NCBI RefSeq assembly: GCF_017464355.1
Contig: NZ_JAFUAG010000026.1
Coordinates: 1 to 43,480, forward strand
DNA: 43,480 nucleotides
DNA from: Ruminococcus sp.
GTDB lineage: Bacteria; Bacillota; Clostridia; Oscillospirales; Ruminococcaceae
Direction: 5' to 3'
Positions within the stretch are counted from its first letter, which is position 1. Each line of letters begins with the position of its first letter. Position numbers and translations under genes: made by a program. Positions 7,534-16,612 of this stretch are shown here, in pieces. The notes below the pieces were generated by a model. It saw only the letters and a list, made by a program, of their open reading frames with translations. It had not been told where the DNA came from and made no database searches.

Positions 7534-8187
7534 ATGAAGAAACGGAAAAAGCTTGACCTGACGGGAGTTACCTCCATGGTACACCTGACGGTGGTGCTGA
7601 GCGTGGTATGCTTCGGGACGATGATACTGTCCCTGGGGATACTGTTTCTGCCTGCGCTGACGGCGGCATTCATCATTGGCAAAGATGTGATACTCAGGCG
7701 CTTTGATGTGAACGACAGTGTCAGCAGGAGATTTTTCCGATATGCGGCAGAGAACCTTAAGATGATGAAGTATTTTCCCATACAGCTCATAGCCATGTTC
7801 CAGGCGGCGGGCATATTTGCCTGCGGGCGGACGGGGCTGAACGGGCTGGGGTATGTTCTTGCGGCTTCGATGGCATTTTTCTTCACGGTGCTTATCTATG
7901 CAGTTACCTACCATGTATTCTGCAAGCCTTATCCTGAAATGGCGGAGGTACTTATCGCCATGTTTTACAAGGTACAGAACTTGCTGGCCGTATGGATGCT
8001 CACGCTGGTAGCTGCCCTGTTTGCGGGTGTGAAGCTGCTGGGGGGCGCTATGATAGTCGGGGCGATACCGCTGATACTGGCGGAGGCTGCGGCTTTCATA
8101 GGGATAATATCCTTCCGTAAGGCAGGCAGGAAACTGACCGAAGCAGAAACTGCCGACATAGGCAGCGAGCTGCTTGAGAGATTTTAG
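7534..8187 (+). CDS. YesL-like (DUF624) membrane protein
   Basis: A 217-residue integral membrane protein. A basic start (MKKRKKLDL) is followed by about five hydrophobic segments: roughly 18-50, 83-101, 107-128, 148-170 and 173-190. The block FGTMILSLGILFLPALTAAFIIGKDVI resembles the YesL/DUF624 pattern in which the first helix pair ends in a Pro-x-x-Thr turn. Genes of that family usually sit beside family 1 sugar-binding proteins and their permeases, as here, and their role is not settled. GGGGGAAAGG lies about ten bases before the start. Assignment rests on topology and context as much as on motifs. Confidence 0.68.
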   Translation: MKKRKKLDLTGVTSMVHLTVVLSVVCFGTMILSLGILFLPALTAAFIIGKDVILRRFDVNDSVSRRFFRYAAENLKMMKYFPIQLIAMFQAAGIFACGRTGLNGLGYVLAASMAFFFTVLIYAVTYHVFCKPYPEMAEVLIAMFYKVQNLLAVWMLTLVAALFAGVKLLGGAMIVGAIPLILAEAAAFIGIISFRKAGRKLTEAETADIGSELLERF

Positions 8188-8287
8188 CTTACTACTATTC
8201 TTTCTTCCAAATGGGTGAGGGGACGACCCACCTATAAGTTCCCATCACTCTGCAAGGCGGACGTCAGTTCGCCGTTATTCCATCATT

Positions 8288-8327
8288 GATACGCACGGGC
8301 ATACTCCCCCGTGCGTATCGTTTTTTT
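8288..8327 (+). terminator. Strong intrinsic terminator after the importer operon
   Basis: GATACGCACGGG (8288-8299) pairs with CCCGTGCGTATC (8308-8319), followed by G and seven T. The 100 bases before it hold no gene that I can see. Confidence 0.95.
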
Positions 8328-8350
8328 ATGCTGAAGTTTCGGCGGTGCGG

Positions 8351-8380
8351 TTGACAAGGGGGCAGGTGATATGCTATAAT
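8351..8380 (+). promoter_or_regulatory. Promoter of the dockerin-peptidase gene
   Basis: TTGACA (8351-8356), an 18-base spacer ending in TGC, and TATAAT (8375-8380). Both hexamers are perfect, so strong constitutive expression is expected. Confidence 0.88.
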
Positions 8381-8423
8381 TTTCTAAAAGAACAATGAAG
8401 TCGAAATTGAAAGGAGTATTTAT

Positions 8424-9275
8424 ATGAAATTATCTGCGGTGATATCAGCGGCGGCGCTGACACTGGCGCTTTCTGCGGTTTCTGCTTTTGCTGACGGTAT
8501 CGGTGATATCAACTCTGACGGGGATATCAATGTTACCGACCTTATGATGATCTCGGCTCATGTTAAAAGTGAAAAGCCTTTACAGGAGGAATGCTTTGCT
8601 TTTGCTGATGCCAACGAGGACGGGGATATCAATGTGACCGATGTGATGATGGTGGCTGCCCATGTTAAGGGGCTGCGCTCGCTGGACGGTTCATTTGTGG
8701 CGCCCGAGCCTGAGCCTGAACCCGAGCCTGAGCCTACAGGGCCTGTTATAGAGGTCATAGACGGTGTTACATATGTGGACGGAATACTGATCGCCAACAA
8801 GAGCTATGCGCTGCCCCAGAACTACGGCAACGGCCTTACCACGGAAACGCTGAATGCTTTCTATGATATGCAGCGGGGGGCTTCTTACGACGGCATATCT
8901 TTGTGGATATGCTCAGGGTTCAGGAGTTACTGGGATCAGAATTATCTTTACTGGAACTATGTGAAACGTGACGGACAGGCAGCTGCGGACACTTATTCTG
9001 CAAGACCGGGACATTCGGAACACCAGACGGGGCTTGCCATTGACATAAACAATGCCAGCAGGAGCTTCAACGGTTCCCGCGAAGCCCAGTGGATAGCTGC
9101 CCACTGTGCGGAGTATGGATTTATACTCAGGTACCCCCAGGGCAAGGAAGACAAGACTGGCTTTATGTATGAGTCATGGCACGTCAGATATGTGGGCAAG
9201 GAGCTGGCCGGGAAGATAACCGACAGCGGGCTTTGTCTGGAGGAATATCTGGGGATAGATTCTTACTATCACTGA
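8424..9275 (+). CDS. Secreted type I dockerin protein with VanY-type D,D-carboxypeptidase domain
   Basis: A 283-residue exported protein. The signal peptide ends SAFA at residue 23. Two calcium-binding dockerin repeats follow directly: DINSDGDINVTDLMM (from 28) and DANEDGDINVTDVMM (about 62). A PE-repeat linker (EPEPEPEPEP, near 95-104) leads to a VanY/DacB-like zinc peptidase domain with SGFRSY, SEHQTGLAID (His and Asp zinc ligands) and ESWHVRYVG (Glu base and His ligand). The family trims D-Ala from peptidoglycan stem peptides. A dockerin would plug it into a cohesin on a scaffoldin or on the cell wall, so this is a cellulosome-attached wall enzyme. AAAGGAG precedes the start. Domain order (dockerin first) is unusual. 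Confidence 0.93.
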   Translation: MKLSAVISAAALTLALSAVSAFADGIGDINSDGDINVTDLMMISAHVKSEKPLQEECFAFADANEDGDINVTDVMMVAAHVKGLRSLDGSFVAPEPEPEPEPEPTGPVIEVIDGVTYVDGILIANKSYALPQNYGNGLTTETLNAFYDMQRGASYDGISLWICSGFRSYWDQNYLYWNYVKRDGQAAADTYSARPGHSEHQTGLAIDINNASRSFNGSREAQWIAAHCAEYGFILRYPQGKEDKTGFMYESWHVRYVGKELAGKITDSGLCLEEYLGIDSYYH

Positions 9276-9324
9276 TAAAATATAATGGCTGTTTTTTCGT
9301 ATCGGGAAATGAAAAGATAAGAAT

Positions 9325-9365
9325 GCCCCCGGGTGCTTTGCGGCGCTCGGGGGCGTGTGTTTTTT
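9325..9365 (+). terminator. Intrinsic terminator after the dockerin-peptidase gene
   Basis: GCCCCCGGGTGC (9325-9336) pairs with GCGCTCGGGGGC (9343-9354) with two G-T wobbles. A GTGTG spacer and six T follow. No gene is seen in 9276-9578 beyond this and the tetR promoter. Confidence 0.8.
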
Positions 9366-9511
9366 CGGGGAAAGGGGAGGGAAGACAGCCCCATAAAAGG
9401 TATGCGGTTTTTGAGAGCTTTTTTGTTTCTGCCTGAATTATCCAATTCAGACAATTTTTCATGGGCGGCAGTATTTTAATTGTTGAACACGGAAGAAATT
9501 TTTAGCAGTTA

Positions 9512-9559
9512 TTGACAGGCATATGACAATGTGATATAATTAACGACGTTAGCTAACGT
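9512..9559 (+). promoter_or_regulatory. Promoter and palindromic operator of the first TetR gene
   Basis: Perfect TTGACA (9512-9517), 17 bases, and TATAAT (9535-9540). The 14-base perfect palindrome ACGTTAGCTAACGT (9546-9559) overlies the transcript start, the classic place for autorepression. A related palindrome lies upstream of the next gene. Confidence 0.85.
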
Positions 9560-9578
9560 TGTTTACAGAGGTGAGCAT

Positions 9579-10196
9579 ATGCCGAGAGATAAGAGAGAAA
9601 CACACGAAAAAATGATCCCTGCCGCAATGGCGGAATTTCTTGAATACGGTTTTGAGAAGGCCTCTATGCGCAGGATAGCGGCTTCGCTGGATATGACAGC
9701 TGCGGCGCTGTACCGCCATTTTGACAGCAAGGAGGCTATGTTTGCTGCCCTTGTTGAGCCTGTAGTCACGGAGTTTACGGATATTTTCAAAAAGCTTTCG
9801 GCGCAGGAATTTGCTGATATCGAAACAGAGGGCAATGCCAATGTGTGGCAGGGCGAGAGTGATGATTCACGGTGGGTCATGAGATTTATATATGAGCATT
9901 TTGATGTATTCACACTGCTTGTCTGCAAGTCCCAGGGGACACGATATGAAAGCTTTGTACATGATGTTGCGGTAATGGAGGAAAGGACTACCATGCGCTA
10001 TTTTGAGGCTCTGCGCAGTAAGGGTGTAGTTATCAATGAGATAGACCCTGAGGAGTTTCATGTGCTGGTATCAACAAACGTTGGTGCTATATTTGAAGCC
10101 GTCAGGCACGGTTTCTCAGAAGAAAAGGCCATGCACTATGCAGTAACACTGGACAGATTTTTTACTGCAGCATGGAAAGATCTGATCGGCATTTAG
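9579..10196 (+). CDS. TetR/AcrR-family transcriptional regulator 1
   Basis: A 205-residue regulator. The helix-turn-helix spans about 28-47 (ASMRRIAASLDMTAAALYRHF) and is followed by DSKEAMFAALVE, the usual TetR helix 4. The C-terminal ligand domain differs from well-known members but clearly resembles the second TetR of this window: FTLLVCKSQGTRYESF against FTLLIDRAAGTRYENF, and EEFHVLVS against EEFHVLLS. It probably represses itself and the transporter genes that follow, with relief by a ligand those transporters carry. AGAGGTGAG precedes the start. Confidence 0.93.
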   Translation: MPRDKRETHEKMIPAAMAEFLEYGFEKASMRRIAASLDMTAAALYRHFDSKEAMFAALVEPVVTEFTDIFKKLSAQEFADIETEGNANVWQGESDDSRWVMRFIYEHFDVFTLLVCKSQGTRYESFVHDVAVMEERTTMRYFEALRSKGVVINEIDPEEFHVLVSTNVGAIFEAVRHGFSEEKAMHYAVTLDRFFTAAWKDLIGI

Positions 10197-10218
10197 CCGT
10201 TCATTTTTTTGCAATGAA

Positions 10219-10234
10219 GTTAGTTAAAACTAAC
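10219..10234 (+). promoter_or_regulatory. Second palindromic operator, before the ECF transporter gene
   Basis: GTTAGTTAAAACTAAC is a perfect palindrome with the same GTTAG/CTAAC half-sites as the palindrome at the tetR promoter. It lies in the 55-base gap between TetR and the ECF gene. I see no convincing separate promoter here. Confidence 0.7.
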
Positions 10235-10251
10235 CTGAAAGGGGTGCCGCA

Positions 10252-12438
10252 ATGGTAGATGTTCGGGCAGATATAACCTATAAAAATGAGAAAACGCCCA
10301 TATTGAACAATGCAGAGCTGAGTATACGAAAAGGGGAATTTGTAGTGCTTTGCGGAGCGTCGGGCTGCGGGAAGTCCACCTTGCTCAGGTGTATAGATCA
10401 TCTGATACCTGATTTTTATGAGGCGGATATGAAAGGTACCGTCAGCATTGGCGGCAGGGATATTTCGGGCATGAGCATAGGAGAAACGGGAGAACTGGCA
10501 GCTACGGTGTTCCAGGACCCGCGCTCGCAGTTCTTCACCACCAACAGCACGACGGAGATAGCTTTCGGTCTGGAGAACAGGGGCATTTCACATGAGGCTG
10601 TAAAAAAGCGGACCGAGGAGATATTCAGGGAATATGGCATGGAGAAGCTGCTTGACCGTGATGTTTTCCGCCTGTCAAGCGGGGAGAGGCAGATGGTAGC
10701 CGTGCTTTCGGCGGCGGCTATGGATACCCCTGTGATACTCCTTGATGAGCCCTCGGCGAACCTTGACCATGCAGCTACCATGGAGCTTGCACAGCTTTTG
10801 AAAAAGCTGAAGGCAGAAGGGAAAACTATCATCGTCAACGAGCACAGGCTTTACTATCTCAGGGAACTTGCGGACAGATACTGCTTTGTGCGGGAGGGGA
10901 GGATAGAGAGGACATTTTCTCCCGGGGACATGGAGGAGATGTCCGCTGAAAAAATGCGGGAGTACGGGCTTCGGGAAACACACCTTGAAAGGGTACGCTA
11001 TGGCGGGTGCAGACCCTCTGAGGGTGGTACTGCACTGAATGTACATGAACTTGCCTTCGGCTACAGCAAAAAGGAAAAGATACTGGACGGTATCTCCTTT
11101 GAGGCTCACGCAGGTGAGATAATAGGTGTGATAGGTGCAAACGGTTCGGGCAAGACGACTTTAGGCAAGCTTATGACGGGGCTGTACAAAGCTTCGGGGG
11201 GCAGTATCAGCGTGAACGGCAAAGCGCAAAAGCCCTCGGAGCTGCAGAAAAATGCCATGTTCATCATGCAGGAGGCTGAATTTCAGTTCTTCACGAACTC
11301 TGTCACGGGTGAGCTTCTCTATGGGAGAGAATTGACGGAGGAGCTTAAGGCTTCCATACAGCACTGGCTGAAACGTCTTGGATTATATGAAGCGAGAATG
11401 CGTCACCCCTTTTCGCTTTCGGGCGGGCAGATGCAGAAGCTGGTACTGCTGACGGCCTACCTTTCACCCAAGCAGATAGTTGTGCTTGATGAACCGACGG
11501 CGGGGCTTGACAGGAAAAGTCTTGAGGTCTGCTGTGAGCTTATCCGTGAGATGAGAAAGACAAAGCTCGTTATTATCATCACCCACGACACTGAGTTGAT
11601 CGCCGAATGCTGTACAAGGTGTATCTGCATAGGTGCGGGGCGGGTGAGAAAGGATATTGTATTGGAGAGCGAAGGTGATCTCTGTGAGGTCAAAGGATAT
11701 CTTGAGAATGAGGTAAGCACCGCCGACAATGACCGCCTTGACCACAAAGCTGTATATGCCTCAAAGACCGACCCGAGGATACATCTGGCACTTATGGTCA
11801 CGGCGATGATAAGCGGTATCGTTGGCGCAGACCTTGTACATATCGCGGTAATGCTTTCAGTGGTGCTGCTGTTTATCGTGAACGGCCGCCTGCGCAAGGC
11901 TTTGCTGTACGGCGGCGGCTTTGCGGCGGCAATGCTTGTATTCAAGCTGTCATCATCGGCGGCAGTGATATTTCCGGCCTCGATGGTCATACGGGTCATC
12001 GTCATGTCGGCGGGAGCAGACCTGGCTGTGGGAAGTGACGGTGCGGCAGGCATAATAGCGGCGCTGAGGAAAATGCATTTCCCCGAAAGGTTCATCATGG
12101 TTTGCTCGGTGATGCTGAGATTTTTCCCTGTTATAAGGAATGATATGCATTTAGCGTCACAGGCGATGAAGACCAGGAGCGCTTACAGCAATACCGCTGA
12201 AAAGCTAAGGAACTTACCAAGGCTGTTTGAAATGATAGTAGTGCCTGCGATGTTCCGTGTTATGCAGATAGCGGAGCATCTTGCGGCCTCGGCGGAGACA
12301 AGGGGCATCTCGCTGGCGGTAAGGAAGACCTCACTGCTTGACCTGAGGTTCAGACGGGTCGATTATGCGGCGGCGGCATTCACTGCGGCATTGTTTATCA
12401 TAAGATTTACTATATTCAGAAATGGAGCGATATTATGA
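10252..12438 (+). CDS. Fused ECF energizing module: two EcfA ATPase domains plus EcfT
   Basis: One 728-residue protein carries what are normally three subunits. ATPase 1 has Walker A GASGCGKST (35-43), signature LSSGERQ (from 141) and Walker B VILLDEPSANLD (about 161). ATPase 2 has GANGSGKTT (from 295), LSGGQMQK (from 389) and IVVLDEPTAGLD (about 410). From about 500 follow several membrane helices and an EcfT-like coupling segment with ALRKMHFPERF and AETRGI near the end. AAAGGGG precedes the ATG. The S-component gene overlaps it by four bases. EcfA-EcfA fusions are known; adding EcfT in the same chain is less usual and implies a dedicated rather than shared module. Confidence 0.9.
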   Translation: MVDVRADITYKNEKTPILNNAELSIRKGEFVVLCGASGCGKSTLLRCIDHLIPDFYEADMKGTVSIGGRDISGMSIGETGELAATVFQDPRSQFFTTNSTTEIAFGLENRGISHEAVKKRTEEIFREYGMEKLLDRDVFRLSSGERQMVAVLSAAAMDTPVILLDEPSANLDHAATMELAQLLKKLKAEGKTIIVNEHRLYYLRELADRYCFVREGRIERTFSPGDMEEMSAEKMREYGLRETHLERVRYGGCRPSEGGTALNVHELAFGYSKKEKILDGISFEAHAGEIIGVIGANGSGKTTLGKLMTGLYKASGGSISVNGKAQKPSELQKNAMFIMQEAEFQFFTNSVTGELLYGRELTEELKASIQHWLKRLGLYEARMRHPFSLSGGQMQKLVLLTAYLSPKQIVVLDEPTAGLDRKSLEVCCELIREMRKTKLVIIITHDTELIAECCTRCICIGAGRVRKDIVLESEGDLCEVKGYLENEVSTADNDRLDHKAVYASKTDPRIHLALMVTAMISGIVGADLVHIAVMLSVVLLFIVNGRLRKALLYGGGFAAAMLVFKLSSSAAVIFPASMVIRVIVMSAGADLAVGSDGAAGIIAALRKMHFPERFIMVCSVMLRFFPVIRNDMHLASQAMKTRSAYSNTAEKLRNLPRLFEMIVVPAMFRVMQIAEHLAASAETRGISLAVRKTSLLDLRFRRVDYAAAAFTAALFIIRFTIFRNGAIL

Positions 12439-13025
12439 AGATCGAAAAAATGAAAACAAAGGACATCATCACTGTTACCCTGCTGACGCTGGTGAACATG
12501 GTGATATACATTGTGCTGGGCATGACCTGTGTGGTTCCTGTCATGGTGCTTATCTACCCCTCGCTGATAGCACTTACTCAGGGTGTGGTATTTATGATGA
12601 TAGGAACTAAGGTGCCGAAAACAGGTGCTTTTATCATCTATTCCATAGTTGCGGGGCTGCTGGGCTTCTATGTACCTTACCTGATATTCAATGTCATAGC
12701 GGCTGTTATTACAGAGATACTGCTGCTGGTCGGCGGCTATAAAAACTACAGGAACCTTTCTGTGGGTTATATTCTCATGCAGGCTGCTGCGGTGTTCGGA
12801 AGCACTATCTATCCTTACAAGATAGCCTATGAGGATCTGCTCAAGCAGGGCACTGCCGAGCAGATAGCCGATAAGCAGAAGGCTGTTGATCTGCTGACAG
12901 GTGCTGTTCCTGCGGCTGTTGTGGCAGGCTGCCTTATCTGTGCGGTCATAGGTGCGCTCATCGGTGTGAAGGTAGTAAAGCGTCATGTAAATGCTGCTGA
13001 CAAGGGGGAAGATGTACTTGCCTGA
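12435..13025 (+). CDS. MptD-family putative ECF transporter S component
   Basis: A 196-residue membrane protein with about five hydrophobic helices, from KTKDIITVTLLTLVNMVIYIVLG onward. The pattern, including GAFIIYSIVAGLLGFYVPYLIFNVIAAVITEILL, fits the MptD (Trep_Strep) family of S components. This subunit would bind the substrate. The family substrate is not settled; I recall relatives near haem-uptake genes in streptococci and lactobacilli, without certainty. Its ATG overlaps the stop of the ECF gene (ATGA), so the two products are made together. Its last 14 bases overlap the next gene. An alternative S-component family cannot be excluded. Confidence 0.82.
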   Translation: MKIEKMKTKDIITVTLLTLVNMVIYIVLGMTCVVPVMVLIYPSLIALTQGVVFMMIGTKVPKTGAFIIYSIVAGLLGFYVPYLIFNVIAAVITEILLLVGGYKNYRNLSVGYILMQAAAVFGSTIYPYKIAYEDLLKQGTAEQIADKQKAVDLLTGAVPAAVVAGCLICAVIGALIGVKVVKRHVNAADKGEDVLA

Positions 13026-14769
13026 ACAGAGTTCCAAAAAGGATAAGATAACTTTCTTTTCGGGTATGAAGGAATTCATATCCCCTTATGCGGGAAGATT
13101 TGCCCTTTCTGTCATACTGAGCATAACAGGTGTTGCCTGCTCAATACTCTGCTATGTTTTCGTCGGGAAGATAGCGGCAGAGCTTATCGATGGCACGAAA
13201 GAACTGAGGGCGCTTTTGAAGTGGCTCATACCCCTGGTGATCTGCAAGCTGCTCAGCGGTGTGCTGATGAACACGTCTACCTGGGTGAGTCACAAGGCTG
13301 CTTTCTGCACGCTGGCGGATATACGCGGGGCGCTGGCGGATAAAATGCTGAGGCTGCCCCTGGGATATTTTGAAAGCACGGGAAGCGGCCGCATAAAAGC
13401 CATAGCCGTTGACCGTGTGGAAACAGTGGAGAAAACGCTGGCGCATATGCTGCCTGAGCTTACGGGAAATATCCTGGCGCCTGTGGTACTGGTGATATGG
13501 TCATTTTTTATAGACTGGCGGGTATCTCTTGTCATGCTTGGCTGGATGATACTGGGGCTTTGCTGCTCAGGGGGCATGATGATGGGCTATGAGCAGAAAT
13601 TCGGCAGATACGCAAAGGCCGAAAAGGGCATGAACCAGGCTATAGTGGAATATGTGGGCGGTATCGAGGTCATCAAGAATTTCAACCGCACTGAGCATTC
13701 ATACAAACGCATAACCGAAGCGGTAGACGAGCATACCGCTTCGATGCTGGAATGGATGAAGGACGCACAGCTCTGGCAGACCCTTGTGATGACCATATGC
13801 CCCCTGGCCATATTCCCTACGGCCATATACGGGCTGCACCTGGTAAAGGGAGGAAGTCTTGGGGTATCGGAGCTGTTTTTGCTGCTTATTATCTCCATGA
13901 GCATATTTGCACCGCTGATGAAGGCTTCGTCTTACATAGACCAGATAGCTTCGATGGACGAGGCGGCAAAGGAGGTCAGGGCCATACTTGATGCCCCCGA
14001 ACTGAAGCGGGGGGACAGCAGTATCGTCGGCGGGGGAGATATTGAATTTTCTCATGTTACGTTCTCCTATGACGGCGAGGTGAATGCCCTTGATGATGTG
14101 AGCTTTACCGTGCCAAAGGGAAGCTTTACGGCGCTGGCAGGGCTCTCGGGCAGCGGCAAGTCAACTATAGCCAAGCTGATAGCGGGCTATTGGGACAAAA
14201 GCGGCGGCAGGATACTCATAGGCGGAAAGGATATATCGGAGATAAGCAGCGATGAGCTAAACAGATATATCGCTTATGTGGATCAGGAGACCTATCTGTA
14301 CAACACTACCATAATGGAAAATATCCGTGTGGGCGACCCGAAGGCGACCGATGAGCAGGTGAAGGCCTGCGCTGTAAAATGCGGCTGTGATGCTTTTATT
14401 AGCGCACTTCCACAGGGTTATGGGACACAGGCAGGTGCGGCAGGGGGCAGGCTTTCGGGCGGTGAGCGCCAGCGGATAGCTATCTGCCGTGCTATGCTGA
14501 AAAATGCTCCCGTTGTCATACTTGATGAAGCGACAGCTTCCGCTGACCCCGAGAACGAGGCGGAGATACAGCGCTCGCTTTCAGCCCTTTGTGAAAACAA
14601 GACACTCATCGTTGTGGCGCACCGGCTTTCCACCATAAAGAACGCTGACAATATACTTGTAATGGAAAACGGCAGGATAGCAGAAAGCGGGACACACGGA
14701 GAGCTTATCAGCCAAAAGGGCATATATGCGGGGCTGTGGAAAATCTCGGAAGGAGGCGGCAGAGAATGA
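13012..14769 (+). CDS. ABC half-transporter 1A (membrane plus ATPase domains)
   Basis: A 585-residue type IV (exporter-fold) half-transporter. Six membrane helices fill about 15-300. The ATPase domain follows with GLSGSGKST (from 377), LSGGERQRIA (from 481), VVILDEATASAD and VVAHRLST. I chose ATG 13012 for its AGGGGGA just upstream, though the spacing is short. An in-frame ATG at 12991 has no binding site. It overlaps the MptD gene by 14 bases and the next gene by four, so it pairs with the latter. The exporter fold does not prove export: siderophore importers such as YbtPQ share it. Confidence 0.92.
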   Translation: MYLPEQSSKKDKITFFSGMKEFISPYAGRFALSVILSITGVACSILCYVFVGKIAAELIDGTKELRALLKWLIPLVICKLLSGVLMNTSTWVSHKAAFCTLADIRGALADKMLRLPLGYFESTGSGRIKAIAVDRVETVEKTLAHMLPELTGNILAPVVLVIWSFFIDWRVSLVMLGWMILGLCCSGGMMMGYEQKFGRYAKAEKGMNQAIVEYVGGIEVIKNFNRTEHSYKRITEAVDEHTASMLEWMKDAQLWQTLVMTICPLAIFPTAIYGLHLVKGGSLGVSELFLLLIISMSIFAPLMKASSYIDQIASMDEAAKEVRAILDAPELKRGDSSIVGGGDIEFSHVTFSYDGEVNALDDVSFTVPKGSFTALAGLSGSGKSTIAKLIAGYWDKSGGRILIGGKDISEISSDELNRYIAYVDQETYLYNTTIMENIRVGDPKATDEQVKACAVKCGCDAFISALPQGYGTQAGAAGGRLSGGERQRIAICRAMLKNAPVVILDEATASADPENEAEIQRSLSALCENKTLIVVAHRLSTIKNADNILVMENGRIAESGTHGELISQKGIYAGLWKISEGGGRE

Positions 14770-16499
14770 CAGAGACCTTTAAAAGACTATGGAGGTTCAG
14801 CGGGAAACACAAGGATAAGCTGATAAAGACTTTTCTGCTGAACTTCTTCAAGAATATGTTCATGTCCATGCAGTTCCCTGCGGTGATACTTCTGCTGGGG
14901 GAACTGGCAGGCGGCGGGAATGACCCGCATATAACTGCTAAGCTGGTCGTGATAACGGCGATATGTCTTGTGGGCACCTTTGCCACAGCCTACGGCGAGC
15001 AGTGGTCATCTATAGAAGCCGACTGCAAAATGGTGCGTGACAAGCGCTTTAAAATAGCCGATATACTTAAAAACGTACATCTGGGATTTTTCACAGGCGG
15101 GAAGTCGGAGCATATCTCGGCTACCCTTACGACTACTATGACAATGGTGGAGAATACCGCTGTATATGCCATATCAACCATAACAGCAGGCTTTTTCATG
15201 ACAGCTATCATGATAGTATTTCTGCTGTTCTACCAGTGGCAGATAGCTGCTGCCGCACTGGCGGGGACACTGCTGTATCTTGCAGTGCTTATACGCCAGA
15301 TAAACGTATCCAGGGATAATTCTCACATCGTCAACGATTCGATGAGCCGTCTGGCTGCTGCATATGTATCCTTCGTGCAGGGCATAAAGGTGACAAAGGC
15401 CTTTAATTTCAAGGACAGCACGGGCAAGATACATTACGACATTGAGGACACAAGAAAGGCAACGGATAAGCTTACGGGACTTACCATGCCCTCAATGTAC
15501 GCAGGAAATCTGGTGACGGGGATATTCGAGGTGATCATCATCATCATCTCCCTTTCGCTGTATACGGGGGGGAGCATAGGCCTTTCAAAAGCTGTGATAC
15601 TGCTGATAGCTTCGTTTATGATATTCTCTTCACTTTTGCAGAGCGGCAGCAGCCTTTCCATGATCGGTCTGCTGGATACCTCGCTGATACGTTCCGATGA
15701 GCTTGAAGCGGCGCCTCAGCAGAAAACGGAAGCTCCCCTACAGCAGATAAAGGGCAGCGGCATACGCTTTGAAGATGTATCATTCAGCATAGACGGTACT
15801 AAAATACTTGACGGCATAACCGTTGATATACCCGAAGGGAAGACCACCGCTGTCATAGGCCCCTCAGGCTCGGGCAAGACTACCCTGTGCCGCCTGATAG
15901 CACGCTTCTGGGATATCGACAGCGGAAAAATAACCATAGGCGGTGCGGATATAGACCATGTTGATGAAAAGACACTGATGTCGAATATATCCATGGTGTT
16001 CCAGAATGTTTATCTTTTTGAGGACACGGTGGAGAACAACATCAGGCTGGGCAGGCAGGACGCCACCCATGAGGAGGCGGTGGCTGCTGCGAAAGCTGCA
16101 CGCTGTCATGAGTTTATTGAAAAGCTGCCTGAGGGCTATGACACCGTAGTCAGCGAGGGCGGCGGCAGCATATCGGGCGGAGAGAAGCAGAGGATATCCA
16201 TAGCAAGGGCCATACTGAAGGACGCGCCTATCGTTATACTCGATGAAGCCACCAGCGCCCTTGATGCGGAAAATGAGCGTGATATCACAGAGGCTGTAAA
16301 TGAACTTTGCCGCGGCAAAACGGTCATCATGATAGCCCACCGCATGGAGACCATACGCAATGCGGACAAGATCATCTCACTGGAGAACGGCAGGATAAGT
16401 GAAGCGGGCACCCATGAAGAGCTTGCAGCCCTTGACGGCATATACAGCCGTTTTGCGGAGGACAGGAAGCGGGCAGGTGCCTGGGATATAAAACGCTGA
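14766..16499 (+). CDS. ABC half-transporter 1B (membrane plus ATPase domains)
   Basis: A 577-residue partner of the preceding half-transporter. The first membrane helices begin about residue 20, and a long cytoplasmic coupling region contains GIKVTKAFNFKDSTGKIHYDIEDT. The ATPase has GPSGSGKTT (from 365), ISGGEKQRIS (from 469), VILDEATSALD and IMIAHRMET. The start is the ATG in ATGA, overlapping the previous stop, with GGAGG eleven bases upstream. An apparent longer start further upstream lies in the previous gene. Both ATP sites of the pair look complete. The operon ends at a terminator 36 bases later. Confidence 0.92.
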   Translation: MTETFKRLWRFSGKHKDKLIKTFLLNFFKNMFMSMQFPAVILLLGELAGGGNDPHITAKLVVITAICLVGTFATAYGEQWSSIEADCKMVRDKRFKIADILKNVHLGFFTGGKSEHISATLTTTMTMVENTAVYAISTITAGFFMTAIMIVFLLFYQWQIAAAALAGTLLYLAVLIRQINVSRDNSHIVNDSMSRLAAAYVSFVQGIKVTKAFNFKDSTGKIHYDIEDTRKATDKLTGLTMPSMYAGNLVTGIFEVIIIIISLSLYTGGSIGLSKAVILLIASFMIFSSLLQSGSSLSMIGLLDTSLIRSDELEAAPQQKTEAPLQQIKGSGIRFEDVSFSIDGTKILDGITVDIPEGKTTAVIGPSGSGKTTLCRLIARFWDIDSGKITIGGADIDHVDEKTLMSNISMVFQNVYLFEDTVENNIRLGRQDATHEEAVAAAKAARCHEFIEKLPEGYDTVVSEGGGSISGGEKQRISIARAILKDAPIVILDEATSALDAENERDITEAVNELCRGKTVIMIAHRMETIRNADKIISLENGRISEAGTHEELAALDGIYSRFAEDRKRAGAWDIKR

Positions 16500-16534
16500 T
16501 ACTGCACTGACTGTCTTATTGTAAAGCATAGGCG

Positions 16535-16569
16535 AGCCGCTTCGGACTTAGTGAACGAGGCGGCTTTTT
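16535..16569 (+). terminator. Intrinsic terminator closing the first transporter cassette
   Basis: AGCCGCTTCG (16535-16544) pairs with CGAGGCGGCT (16556-16565) with one G-T wobble, then a run of five T. Confidence 0.88.
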
Positions 16570-16612
16570 GGCTGATAGGGTATCTGCCATGAAAAAATTT
16601 CATTTTGGGTAC

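Noticed and set aside
8700-8740. Tandem repeat of Glu-Pro codons
   Set aside because: A normal linker between dockerin and peptidase; too short to be called a repeat element.
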